Program-made: the position numbers and the translations under genes
Assembly (NCBI RefSeq): GCF_020166415.1
Contig: NZ_JAIQXV010000016.1
Span: 1 to 64,000 of the forward strand
DNA: 64,000 nucleotides
Origin: Deinococcus multiflagellatus
Lineage (GTDB): Bacteria > Deinococcota > Deinococci > Deinococcales > Deinococcaceae
Direction of reading: 5' to 3'
In this document: piece after piece, positions 7,605 to 15,658 of the stretch
Layout: each line of letters starts with the position of its first letter
Position numbering within the stretch: position 1 is the first letter of the stretch
Notes under the pieces: generated by a model
The model's database searches: none
Told to the model about the DNA's origin: nothing
Seen by the model: only the letters and a program-made list of their open reading frames with translations

Positions 7605-7629
7605 CACCCTGGCACCCGGTGCCAGGGTG
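7605..7629 (+). repeat. Perfect hairpin between PRTRC B and ThiF (hairpin family copy)
   Basis: CACCCTGGCACC (7605-7616) and GGTGCCAGGGTG (7618-7629) are perfect 12-base arms around one base, preceded by GGT. The stem sequence differs from the copies at 572 and 3472 but the outer CACCC/GGGTG is kept. Confidence 0.65.
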
Positions 7630-7639
7630 CTCGGTGCCC

Positions 7640-8449
7640 ATGCCAAAGTCGATCCCTTCTGCCCAACCCTGGGCACTGCACAAAAACCTGCTCGGCACCA
7701 AACCACTCAGCGTGGCGCTTGTTGGCGTGGGTGGCACCGGCTCAGAAGTGATGACCATCCTGACTCAGATGCACGCCGCACTGGTTGCCAAAGGGCGAGG
7801 AGGTCTGTACGTGCACGTGTTTGATCCAGATACGGTCTCAGAAGCGAATATCGTGCGCCAGCGGTATCACCACGCCGATTTGGGTCGGAACAAAGCCGAA
7901 GTCCTGGTCCGGCGGGTCAATCTGGCTTGTGGACTGAACTGGCGCAGCTACGCCCGCAAGTTTGACGGCGCCGCCGCTCGGGACTCATGGGACATCGTCT
8001 TGTCCTGCGTGGACACCCGCGCCGCGCGCGCGGCGCTTCACAAGGCCGCGTTCGCCTCGGGTCTCAGAAGCTGGCAGCTGTGGCTTGATTTTGGAAACAT
8101 GGCTGACTACGGTCAGTGTGTGCTCGGTACGCCGCGTTCGCGCCAGCACGCATTGACCAACCCGTTGCCCTGCGCCACGGAACTTCATCCTGACCTGATT
8201 GATCTGACCGTGCCCGATGACGACGTGCCCAGTTGCTCTGTGCTGGAGGCCCTGAGCAAGCAAAATCTGATGGTCAACAAGATGGTGGCCACTCTTGGCA
8301 TGCAGCTGCTCTGGGATGGCCTATGGACGGGGAAACTTCAGTACCACGGGTACTACTTTAATTTTGCGACGGGGCAGGCGGTGGCCCTGCCCGTTCCCCT
8401 GCCGACCCGGCGCCGGACGGTCCGGCAGGTCTCTGGCGCGGCCGCCTAG
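7640..8449 (+). CDS. PRTRC system ThiF family protein (E1-like adenylating fold)
   Basis: ThiF/MoeB/E1-type Rossmann protein. Residues 31-38 carry the nucleotide loop GVGGTGSE, followed by an acidic strand end (VFDPDTVSEANIVRQ, the family N-x-x-RQ), an Arg/Lys pair in LGRNKAEVL, and LSCVDTRAARAALHK, which matches the Mg/ATP-side Asp of E1 proteins. Family members adenylate the C-terminus of ubiquitin-like or sulfur-carrier proteins. The usual partner JAB-type peptidase (PRTRC A) is absent from this locus. The start at ATG 7640 is taken because it follows the hairpin; the in-frame region upstream would run through that hairpin. Confidence 0.88.
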   Translation: MPKSIPSAQPWALHKNLLGTKPLSVALVGVGGTGSEVMTILTQMHAALVAKGRGGLYVHVFDPDTVSEANIVRQRYHHADLGRNKAEVLVRRVNLACGLNWRSYARKFDGAAARDSWDIVLSCVDTRAARAALHKAAFASGLRSWQLWLDFGNMADYGQCVLGTPRSRQHALTNPLPCATELHPDLIDLTVPDDDVPSCSVLEALSKQNLMVNKMVATLGMQLLWDGLWTGKLQYHGYYFNFATGQAVALPVPLPTRRRTVRQVSGAAA

Positions 8450-8480
8450 CGCGATGTCGGATATTTCATATCGTCCCGCA

Positions 8481-8505
8481 GTCTCGCGCAAACACCGTCA
8501 GTGGC
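8481..8505 (+). promoter_or_regulatory. Leaderless promoter with AGTCTCGCGC element
   Basis: AGTCTCGCGC ends at 8489. A CACCGT -10 lies at 8493-8498 and the ATG at 8506, a 16-base gap from the element. The -10 and spacing are nearly the same as those upstream of 47516. Confidence 0.5.
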
Positions 8506-9084
8506 ATGACCAAGCGCCGCACGATGTGCTCTGCCGTCCTCCTCACCGCATGTGTGACTGCCTGTGGAGAAACCCCCAAGACCCCCGAGTACACCCCTGA
8601 ACCCGCTTTCTCGCTCGCTCGGGCTGCTCTGGCGCCAGACGTCTTCGAAACCAGAGAAGCGCAGGCCCTGACAGTCATCAATGCGGCCAGGGCACAAGGG
8701 ATTACCTGCGTGTCCGCCACTGGTGTCAAAACGGCGTATCCCCCTGCTGGCGCTCTCACTTTTGAAGGTCACCTGCAGCGGGCAGCGGAGTGGCACGCTC
8801 AGGACATGCGTGACCGAGCCTATATCGCGCACCAAGCCCCTGCGCCCGCGCCCTACGGTGCAGACCCGATTGACCGGGTTCTGCGTGCAGGCTACCAGCC
8901 ACCCAAAGGTTTCCGGAATGGTGAAAATCTGGCTCTGGGCTACCGCAATCCGCAAGAAGTGGTGCAGGCGTGGCTGGACAGCAAACAGGGTCACTGCGAG
9001 ACCCTCGCGAGGAAGGACTACGTCGATATCGGCGTGGCGGCCGTGGACAACTTCTGGGCTCTTGAGGTGGCCAGCCCCCTATAA
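8506..9084 (+). CDS. Secreted CAP/SCP-domain lipoprotein
   Basis: The N-terminus is a signal peptide with a lipobox-like end (LLTACVTACG; Cys at about residue 16 or 20), suggesting export and lipid anchoring. The rest is a CAP (cysteine-rich secretory/PR-1) domain of the bacterial type: VINAARAQGITC, AAEWHAQDMRDRAYIAHQ, NGENLALGYRNPQEVVQAW and HCETLARKDYVDIGVA. Bacterial CAP proteins are extracellular and poorly characterised. It begins 56 bases after PRTRC ThiF but has its own leaderless promoter with the repeated upstream element, and a terminator follows at 9103-9132. Confidence 0.9.
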   Translation: MTKRRTMCSAVLLTACVTACGETPKTPEYTPEPAFSLARAALAPDVFETREAQALTVINAARAQGITCVSATGVKTAYPPAGALTFEGHLQRAAEWHAQDMRDRAYIAHQAPAPAPYGADPIDRVLRAGYQPPKGFRNGENLALGYRNPQEVVQAWLDSKQGHCETLARKDYVDIGVAAVDNFWALEVASPL

Positions 9085-9102
9085 AGACGAAGCAGACTCA
9101 TG

Positions 9103-9132
9103 GGCGCTGTCCTTGTTAGGACGGCGCCTTTT
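9103..9132 (+). terminator. Terminator after the CAP lipoprotein gene
   Basis: GGCGCTGTCC (9103-9112) pairs with GGACGGCGCC (9119-9128), one mismatch, followed by TTTT. Confidence 0.8.
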
Positions 9133-9249
9133 CTGTGAGGACTTTGGCCGGACCCTTTCAGAGGGGCAGACCACCGCCTGGTCTCGGCAGAGGTGCCAGG
9201 CCACGCTCTGAGCCATGGGCCAGAGGCATCACCGCACCCCTGATGAAGT

Positions 9250-9519
9250 TCAGGGCAGAGGCTCTAACTCATCGCCTGCTGGAGCCTTCACGGCCTGACC
9301 AGTCCGGCTGTCGATGACGGTGATGGCGTAGCTCAACCCAACATGAGTCGATAAGGCATGCAGGTGCCGTGGTGGAATGCGGCGCTCTCCTTTCACCAAC
9401 TGGCGGATGAACGGCGCAGTCACTCCAAGCGCGGTGGCGATTTTTTTGACCTGAGGATCGCGGGCCGGCAACTGGCGGAGCCTGCAAGAAATCAGCTGCT
9501 CAAACTCGTCGACAGTCAT
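9250..9519 (-). CDS. Small helix-turn-helix protein (89 aa)
   Basis: Residues about 20-60 (PQVKKIATALGVTAPFIRQL, then VKGERRIPPRHLHAL) form a XRE/Cro-like helix-turn-helix; the tail YAITVIDSRTGQ resembles a short beta hairpin. The ATG is complement 9517-9519. It is transcribed divergently from the winged-helix gene at 9653 across a 133-base spacer that holds a perfect 12-bp-arm palindrome, so one or both proteins may regulate this region (inference). Confidence 0.75.
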   Translation of the reverse strand: MTVDEFEQLISCRLRQLPARDPQVKKIATALGVTAPFIRQLVKGERRIPPRHLHALSTHVGLSYAITVIDSRTGQAVKAPAGDELEPLP

Positions 9520-9587
9520 CTTCGCTTCAGTGTAAGCAGCGGAGGCCTGGCAGGGGCTTGCGCCGGGCCCGTCCTTGGATTACCCTT

Positions 9588-9613
9588 CCATTCAAAGCAA
9601 ATGCTTTGAATGG
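9588..9613. promoter_or_regulatory. Palindromic operator candidate between divergent regulators
   Basis: Perfect inverted repeat: CCATTCAAAGCA (9588-9599), 2 bases, TGCTTTGAATGG (9602-9613). It is AT-rich compared with its surroundings, has no T-run and lies between two DNA-binding-protein genes. Best read as a dimer binding site. Confidence 0.6.
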
Positions 9614-9652
9614 TGCCCTGGTCTGTTCCAGGTGCCCAGAAGGAAACTCCCC

Positions 9653-10096
9653 ATGACGACGCCTGCAACGCAAAATTCCCGTAATCCTCAACGCCTCCAA
9701 CGCTGCATCCTCAACCTGGCCTACCGTCCTGGGGGAATCACACTGCGTCAACTTGCCAAGCTCTTGGGGCTTGGCCTGAGTGATGTGAGCACCTGCATCT
9801 ATGGGCTGCTGATGGATGGACGCTTGTTTGAAACGCGTACCGATCGTCAGACGAGTTACCACACGGCTGTGGTTCACCTGGATCCCGGTCTCGAACAAGC
9901 CGGGGTCACGCAGCCCATGGTGAGTTACCTTGACCGCGGCGGACGATCGGAAACAGCTCAGCGCCTGGCACAACAGTTCGGTCTTGCCGTGGCCGTGGCC
10001 CGGGCCAATCTTGAGCGGGCGGTGGTCAATGGGCTCCTGGGAGCCCGGAATGTCGGATCCTTGCGCCTGTACACCACTGAGTCGCGCGCCACTTGA
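9653..10096 (+). CDS. Winged-helix DNA-binding protein (147 aa)
   Basis: Residues about 14-60 (QRCILNLAYRPGGITLRQLA, KLLGLGLSDVSTCIYGLLMD, GRLFE) form a winged helix of MarR/helix-turn-helix type, and residues 100-140 (SETAQRLAQQFGLAVAVARA, NLERAVVNGLLGARN) form a second similar unit. Two tandem winged helices in a protein of this size suggest a small regulator or plasmid maintenance factor. ATG 9653 is preceded by AGAAGGAAA. It resembles in plan the protein at 15151-15624, which also has two such units. Confidence 0.7.
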   Translation: MTTPATQNSRNPQRLQRCILNLAYRPGGITLRQLAKLLGLGLSDVSTCIYGLLMDGRLFETRTDRQTSYHTAVVHLDPGLEQAGVTQPMVSYLDRGGRSETAQRLAQQFGLAVAVARANLERAVVNGLLGARNVGSLRLYTTESRAT

Positions 10097-10151
10097 GCGG
10101 TCAGTGCAAGCGACTATTCTGACAAAGTCATACGCGGCCGGACCATAGCGC

Positions 10152-10958
10152 ATGTCGGTGGTTCCTATCAGTTTCTCACATGCCTTGGAGTTGCGCTGGA
10201 GCAGCCTCGTCGTCGATGCTCACGCCCGGACACTCAAAGTGCTCAACGTTCGCTTAACGAACCCCCACCTGCCGAGGACTGGTCACCCAGCGGCCAGGAA
10301 ACTGCCTTGGACCCCCCAGACGCTTTACTACGGCCTGTCCCGGTACGAAGAGTTGCGCCAGTGGGCAGCCCAGCATCACCTGCGAGTCCCTGAGGAGCAC
10401 CAGGACATTGCGGGGGCCCGCGGTCGCCGAGGTGGCACGCTGACAATGGAGGCGGGCCGACTGGTGCTTCGCGGCGTCATAGATCCTGACCGCGACGTTG
10501 CACTCCGTGGCGTGCGCTCCCGACGTGTTTTGCAACGGGTGCAACTCTTTGACCTGTTTGATCTGGCGATCTTGCGGGTGTACTGCCACCAGCACGGAAT
10601 TGAGCTGCTGGCCAATGTCCCAGCAGACCGCGCGGCATACGAGGCTGATCTGGCAGCGTGCCGCGTTGAACAGGCGGCCCGGGCCGCTGGACACCATTTG
10701 CCGGCGGTGGCTGGCGCTGTGATCAGCCGCTTGCACGCGGATCTCTTGGAGCGCGGCCTGCAGCCTGCACTGGTTACCGAGGTGCTGGAGCGGCGGGTGT
10801 TGGAGCGGGACCACACACCGGCGTTCGCCAGTGCGCTCGAACGTCATCATGCAGGCATGCGACGACTTCTGATGTCGCCTGTCATGGATTCACCGGGTTC
10901 CCCACGCTCCTGGGTTCGCTCAACCAGATTGGGGACGTTGACAGGCGCAGGCAATTAG
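10152..10958 (+). CDS. Hypothetical protein (268 aa)
   Basis: Family not recognised. The N-terminal 130 residues look mixed alpha/beta with many basic residues (GARGRRGGTLTMEAGRLVLR and ALRGVRSRRVLQRVQLFDLF); the C-terminal half is helical and Ala/Arg/Glu-rich. No signal peptide or membrane span. A possible promoter TTGAGC (10093) - 16 bases - TATTCT (10115) lies upstream; the ATG at 10152 has no clear ribosome binding site. Confidence 0.6.
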   Translation: MSVVPISFSHALELRWSSLVVDAHARTLKVLNVRLTNPHLPRTGHPAARKLPWTPQTLYYGLSRYEELRQWAAQHHLRVPEEHQDIAGARGRRGGTLTMEAGRLVLRGVIDPDRDVALRGVRSRRVLQRVQLFDLFDLAILRVYCHQHGIELLANVPADRAAYEADLAACRVEQAARAAGHHLPAVAGAVISRLHADLLERGLQPALVTEVLERRVLERDHTPAFASALERHHAGMRRLLMSPVMDSPGSPRSWVRSTRLGTLTGAGN

Positions 10959-11119
10959 ACCTGTCTGAAGGGCAGCGCCGCAGGGCACGGTCATGGGTGT
11001 CCGGTCATTTCGGCAAGTGGCTGGTGTATGACCTTGCTTTTCCCTCCTGGCATCAGCAGCATGCATATCACGTGTCTGGGAGCACTTCTCTCCCCACCTT
11101 TCCGGTTCCCGAGGCTCTT

Positions 11120-12235
11120 ATGAAAATACTGTCCACTGCCGTGATTTCGCTGCTCCTGCTCTGCTGTGTGTCAGCGGGTGCAGCCGCATTGCCCGCAGCT
11201 CCCCAGCCTCTGGGTGCACCAGTCACCTGCACCAGTGCCCTGGCGCCCGTGATCAGCCGCGTTCCCAGCACTCTGCCCCTGCCCGCAGGGGTCACTGGCC
11301 GCGTCAGCTTTTATGTCGCTGAGTACGACAACAAAACGAAGTTGCCTCTTCGTGCCCTTGTCCTCGGCGATCCTCAGGCAGTGCATCCGCTGGCCAGCCT
11401 CTTCAAGCCGCTGATTGTTCAGGCCCTGTTTCAAGACGTCGATGCGGGGAAAGTCAAGCTCAATGCGACGTATACGACGACAGCGGCCAACCGCTCCATC
11501 GAGCTCTATCCCCCAGGCACCAACAGCCTACAGGTCCTGGCCAAGCGGGCCATCTATCAGAGTGACAACACGGCTTCTGACATCCTGCACCTGGCTTACG
11601 GTCCTGAGCGGCTAGCCCGCGCGGTAAGACTCCAGAGTCCCTGCACCTCTGTACTCCTTACCACCAAGGCGTGGTGGGGTGCTCAGGCTGGTCTGATTCC
11701 ATCCGTGATGACGCGCGATACGGCCGCTGGTGCCAGAGCGTACGGTGCGCAGCCGTTTGAGCAGCGTGTGCAGACCGCCAAAGCCCTGATTGCCGCTTCC
11801 CAGAAGCTCACAGGACCATCGGTCGAGCAACAACTCGACGTGTATTTCCATGGCCCGACCTACGCCAGCGACATGGAACTGAACATTCAGAACACCAGCA
11901 CAGCCAGCGCCTACACCGATCTGATGTACCGGACGCTATCCGGGAACGCCCTCAAGACCCAAACGCGCGCGGCGTTCCGCACCATGCTGGCCACTGGATG
12001 CTGCCGCCCCAAAGCACCGAAATTCAACGCCACGTACTGGGCCGGAAAGGCAGGGAGTGGCTGGGGCATTTTGACGCTCACGGGTTACGTGGAAGGCAAG
12101 GACGGCCGTGTATACGCGTACACCTATCTCAATGATGGCAGCGTAACCACAGACTCAGAAGACATGGAGCTGCAAATTCGCCCTGTCGTGTTGTGGATTG
12201 AACAAAATCTGCTGGCGCTCCAGGCCCGCCGGTGA
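11120..12235 (+). CDS. Secreted serine beta-lactamase-fold protein (class A-like)
   Basis: A 23-residue signal peptide (MKILSTAVISLLLLCCVSAG, cleavage after AAA) is followed by a class A beta-lactamase/transpeptidase-like domain. The catalytic S-x-x-K appears as SLFK (about residue 93, in HPLASLFKPLIV) and the S-D-N triad as QSDNTASD (about 147). The usual K-T-G is KAG (WAGKAGSGWG, about 310). The change in K-T-G and the long divergent sequence make true beta-lactam hydrolysis uncertain; a peptidase or esterase role is equally possible. Its TGA overlaps the GTG of the STAND ATPase gene by 4 bases, so the two are translated together. Confidence 0.8.
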   Translation: MKILSTAVISLLLLCCVSAGAAALPAAPQPLGAPVTCTSALAPVISRVPSTLPLPAGVTGRVSFYVAEYDNKTKLPLRALVLGDPQAVHPLASLFKPLIVQALFQDVDAGKVKLNATYTTTAANRSIELYPPGTNSLQVLAKRAIYQSDNTASDILHLAYGPERLARAVRLQSPCTSVLLTTKAWWGAQAGLIPSVMTRDTAAGARAYGAQPFEQRVQTAKALIAASQKLTGPSVEQQLDVYFHGPTYASDMELNIQNTSTASAYTDLMYRTLSGNALKTQTRAAFRTMLATGCCRPKAPKFNATYWAGKAGSGWGILTLTGYVEGKDGRVYAYTYLNDGSVTTDSEDMELQIRPVVLWIEQNLLALQARR

Positions 12236-14877
12236 CCCTGATTCGGCGGGACATCCTGCTGGCGCGACTTTCAGGCGCCACGGGTCATGTCCTGCTGTGT
12301 GCGCCTGCAGGCTACGGCAAAACCGCTGCGCTGGAGCAGTGGGCACAAGGCCGGACCGACACTGTTCTGGTCAAGGCTCTGGCCACAGACACCGTCGCCA
12401 CCATCACCGCGCGTGCGCGCGCGATTGCACCCGACCACCGCGTGTGTTTGATTGACGACGCCCACCGCTTACCGCCAGAAGAGGTGGCAGCACTTCTCAA
12501 AATTCCCTCGAGTCTTCGCCAGTTGATGCTGGCGGTCCGGCATATTCAGTACCCACGGGTGCAACTGCTGCTTCAAAAGCGCGAACTGACCCTTTTTGAC
12601 GCCGCTGACCTGGCCTTGAGCACGGGTGAGATTGCCAGGTTAGATGGCGCCGGCAACGTTCAGGACCTGGTGGCACAGACCCTGGGATGGCCAGCCCTTA
12701 TCGGGGTGTCTCTGCATCCCCACGGGGACGTCGCCGCCTATCTGGATGATCTGTGGCACGACCTTGACGAAAGCATGCAGGAGCACCTCAGTGACGTCAC
12801 CATCCAGAACCGCTGGGATACGTTCCTGCTGGTCATGCAGCGTGAGGGACAACTCAGCAACTTGTTGAACAGCGGCTTTCCTGTTATCCCGGTGGGGGGC
12901 CGGACCGAAGTTCATCCTGCCATGCGCCGGCACCTTCAAGAGCGTGAAGGCCTCGGCCTGGTTGAAGTGCGTCAGCAAGACACGGCGGTGCAGGACCTGC
13001 TCGATCTGGCTGGCCGCATCACCCCCAACGAGCTTGTCGAGTTGGTACAGGCTTTTTTTGAGCGGTACGGTGAAGATGATCAGGACATCGGCAAAAAGAT
13101 TCAGCTGCTCGGGCATATCCCCCTGCAGACGCTGCCTCCCACCTTGCGGGATATCTATGCCAGTTACCTGATTACCAATGGCAAGACCCAGGATGCCGAG
13201 TATGTTCTGTTGAAACAAAGAGAATTTGAGGCAGATACTTCGCGAACGTATATTCTTCTCGGACGTCTGGCAAGTCGAGCCAATAATCTGGAAACGTGGG
13301 CACAGGTTCTTCATATGGCGCTTGAGCGCGCCCAGACAAATGAAGACTATTCCCGGTATTATGCCTATCTATCCAATTATTATGTGAGATGCAACCGCTA
13401 TGAAGACGCAGAAGAGGCCGCACAAACCAATCTTCAATATGCGATTCGTTCCCGGAGCCTGAGTCAACATTTTAACGCGTTGAGCAATGTTGCATATGCC
13501 CGGCAGATGAAAGGTAACATGTTGGGCGCCAAAGATTCCGTCCTGGAAGGTCTTGATCTGGCTGAACGGGAAGGCAATCGCTTTTTGCCCCACGCAACAT
13601 ACATGATGTATCAGTTGAGTGAAATTCTCAAAGATACAGGTGAATTTGACGGAGCACTTGATCTGATTCAGCGGGGTTTAAGTATTCAGCACGCCAATCT
13701 GGCGAGTGTGCCCTACCTTTATAACACCCGTGGGCTCATCTATATGGAGTTTGGCCGTCTAGAGGATGCGTTGATGGCTTTTGAAGCTTCAATTGAAGCA
13801 TTCACGGCGCGCCGCAACGTCCTTGGCCTTCTCATGCCGCATACCTTTGCCACCTATGCCCTGTACCGCCTGGGCTGGTTGGAGCGCATAGCTGAACATA
13901 GGCGTGCGCTGCGGGACGTGGTGCACCGTGTGACAGCCACCCGCGCGGAGTACACGGAGCCTGACGCCTACCTGCCCCTGGTGGAAGGCATTCACGGTCT
14001 GGTCAGGGGAGAGCACGAGAATGCGCTCGCTGCCTTCGAGTCTATTGCGCTCCAAGGGCGAGAAACGTATGACAGTGTTCTGCTGTCCCTGCTCCTGGCT
14101 GGCCGCGTGCGTGTGCAGCAAGGCACTTACACCAGGGCCCACGCCGAACAACTGGTGGCCATCTTGGACAAGCGGGGGAGCAGCACGGATGTCACGGCGC
14201 GGATGTACCGGGGTGATTTCGAGGAGGTCTATCGCGCCTGTCTGGAGCTGGGGGTGGCCCCAGAACGGTTCCGCCGCATCCTGGAAATTCCTGAGCCTCA
14301 GCTGGCTGAGCGACCAGCATATCCGCTAGATCCGCGGCGGAATGCCCAAAAGTCCATGTCGATGCTCCGTCACTTACTCAAGCAGCTTGACCCGGAAGTG
14401 GAGCGGAGCCTTCTGTCACTCAAACATGACCCACGAGGCTACCGCACCGAGCAAACGTTAGCCGTCCATTTGAAGGCGGATATTGACCCTTATCTGAGCG
14501 TGGACTTCAGTCCAGAAAATTCAAATCGAATGGAGCTTGAGGGGCTGCTATCCCACATTGCGGCGTTCCTGCCTGGGCTTCCAGAAAGCGTCTTCGCCCA
14601 GCAGGTCAATGCCGTGCTGGAAGACCGGACGGTGGCTGTTGCTCTGCACCTGGCCCAAAGTTACGAGCAGCAGGGTGAATTCCAGTCAGCGGCGCGCGTG
14701 CTGTTGCTTGGCCTGCGGTTCGTACCTGACCCCGAGTTGGGTGTTCACCTGAGCCATATGGTGCCGCTTCTTCCAGCCGCCTTTCGCGGACCGGTCCAGC
14801 AGGTGCTCTACCTGCTCAGTGGAGACGGCAATCAAGCCCTGGGGGACGTGATAACTGACGCCCTGATTGCCATGTAA
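12232..14877 (+). CDS. MalT-like STAND ATPase with TPR repeats
   Basis: The GTG start overlaps the preceding stop. An N-terminal NTPase of the MalT/STAND type is visible: Walker A APAGYGKT (about 24-31), Walker B VCLIDDAH (about 71-78), then a winged-helix-like region (about 150-260). Residues about 300-620 are tetratricopeptide-like helical pairs (YYAYLSNYYVRCNRYEDAEE, YNTRGLIYMEFGRLEDALMA). Unlike MalT there is no C-terminal LuxR helix-turn-helix. STAND proteins are ligand-sensing switches used in regulation and in immunity. Bases of about 13,180-13,700 are visibly richer in A+T than the flanks. Terminator at 15002. Confidence 0.82.
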   Translation: MTLIRRDILLARLSGATGHVLLCAPAGYGKTAALEQWAQGRTDTVLVKALATDTVATITARARAIAPDHRVCLIDDAHRLPPEEVAALLKIPSSLRQLMLAVRHIQYPRVQLLLQKRELTLFDAADLALSTGEIARLDGAGNVQDLVAQTLGWPALIGVSLHPHGDVAAYLDDLWHDLDESMQEHLSDVTIQNRWDTFLLVMQREGQLSNLLNSGFPVIPVGGRTEVHPAMRRHLQEREGLGLVEVRQQDTAVQDLLDLAGRITPNELVELVQAFFERYGEDDQDIGKKIQLLGHIPLQTLPPTLRDIYASYLITNGKTQDAEYVLLKQREFEADTSRTYILLGRLASRANNLETWAQVLHMALERAQTNEDYSRYYAYLSNYYVRCNRYEDAEEAAQTNLQYAIRSRSLSQHFNALSNVAYARQMKGNMLGAKDSVLEGLDLAEREGNRFLPHATYMMYQLSEILKDTGEFDGALDLIQRGLSIQHANLASVPYLYNTRGLIYMEFGRLEDALMAFEASIEAFTARRNVLGLLMPHTFATYALYRLGWLERIAEHRRALRDVVHRVTATRAEYTEPDAYLPLVEGIHGLVRGEHENALAAFESIALQGRETYDSVLLSLLLAGRVRVQQGTYTRAHAEQLVAILDKRGSSTDVTARMYRGDFEEVYRACLELGVAPERFRRILEIPEPQLAERPAYPLDPRRNAQKSMSMLRHLLKQLDPEVERSLLSLKHDPRGYRTEQTLAVHLKADIDPYLSVDFSPENSNRMELEGLLSHIAAFLPGLPESVFAQQVNAVLEDRTVAVALHLAQSYEQQGEFQSAARVLLLGLRFVPDPELGVHLSHMVPLLPAAFRGPVQQVLYLLSGDGNQALGDVITDALIAM

Positions 14878-15001
14878 GTGTGTCCAGGCGCCAGGATTTT
14901 TCATGGAACAACGTCAGCGTAGCTTGAAGGCGTTCAGCGAGTCCCCAGGTGGGACCTGAGCATCCCGGCGAATCGAGGCCGGGCAAAACGCGCCGTCTGA
15001 C

Positions 15002-15031
15002 ACCCCCCGCTCCACCTTTCCGGGGGGTTTT
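15002..15031 (+). terminator. Terminator after the STAND ATPase gene
   Basis: ACCCCCC (15002-15008) pairs with GGGGGGT (15022-15028), followed by a T-run. Confidence 0.75.
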
Positions 15032-15118
15032 GTGATGTTCAGTATCATTGGCCGCTCGAAGATCAGCAGGTGGTTCCAAGCGCGGACCGCCGCACGCCTG
15101 GGTTGCGCATCAGAACGA

Positions 15119-15150
15119 AAAAAACTCTCGCGCTTGCGAGTCTTCAGGGT
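15119..15150 (+). promoter_or_regulatory. AACTCTCGCGC element before the winged-helix gene
   Basis: AAAACTCTCGCGC ends at 15133, 17 bases before ATG 15151. A GAGTCT -10-like box lies between. Confidence 0.4.
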
Positions 15151-15624
15151 ATGCGACGCACCTTCCTTCATGCTGACCGAGACACTTTTTCTCAGGATCA
15201 GAAAGAGCAAGCCATCCTCCTGTCCAAAGGAGAAGATGGAACCGCGCTGAGTGACGTCATGTCCAAGACTAGGCTGGGCCGCACCGCCGCCATGAGCCTC
15301 CTTAAACAACTGGAAGATGGCGGCATTCTCTACAGCACTTATGACCGAACACGGCGGCATCTTCGGTACAGATTCGACGGCTTTGACATTGACACCAGCG
15401 AGGTGTCGAAGGAACTCGAAGCCCTGCTCATCAGTACGCTGTCGACTGGACCTGCCACAGCCCCTCAGCTGGCCACAGCGCTGAGGCTGCCGTACGGTCA
15501 GGTGAAGTCAACCCTGGAATGGCTCCGGAGCAGTGGCATTTTGTTTGGGCCCCGCACGCAGAATGCCAGGATCTATTACTCAGCTGCCCAGGAAACGAAC
15601 ACCGTTGTCGCCAGCACAGGCTGA
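15151..15624 (+). CDS. Protein with two winged-helix domains (157 aa)
   Basis: Residues about 15-65 (KEQAILLSKGEDGTALSDVM, RLGRTAAMSLLKQLEDGGIL) form one winged helix and residues about 90-140 (LLISTLSTGPATAPQLATAL, LPYGQVKSTLEWLRSSGILF) a second; each ends in a wing-like basic hairpin. The layout suggests a DNA-binding regulator with tandem ArsR/MarR-like folds. ATG 15151 was chosen over an upstream in-frame GTG (15070) because it follows the repeated element at the usual distance. The thioredoxin-fold gene starts 34 bases downstream but has its own promoter. Confidence 0.7.
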   Translation: MRRTFLHADRDTFSQDQKEQAILLSKGEDGTALSDVMSKTRLGRTAAMSLLKQLEDGGILYSTYDRTRRHLRYRFDGFDIDTSEVSKELEALLISTLSTGPATAPQLATALRLPYGQVKSTLEWLRSSGILFGPRTQNARIYYSAAQETNTVVASTG

Positions 15625-15631
15625 ATGCCTC

Positions 15632-15658
15632 GAACCCTCGCGCTCCTAGCGTACAGCC
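15632..15658 (+). promoter_or_regulatory. Leaderless promoter with AACCCTCGCGC element
   Basis: GAACCCTCGCGC ends at 15643. A clear -10 TAGCGT (15647-15652) is followed by 6 bases and ATG 15659. No good -35 hexamer is present at 17 bases, so the element may substitute for it. Confidence 0.55.

Noticed and set aside
572..7629. Intercistronic hairpins as ordinary terminators
   Set aside because: They lack T-runs and lie between co-directional genes, whereas clear terminators elsewhere (1558, 9103, 39976, 54184) have T-runs.
11120..12235. Calling the serine hydrolase a resistance beta-lactamase
   Set aside because: K-T-G is changed to K-A-G and the sequence is divergent; substrate cannot be inferred.
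14903..14959. 18-codon mini-ORF after the STAND gene
   Set aside because: Too short, no ribosome binding site, next to a terminator.
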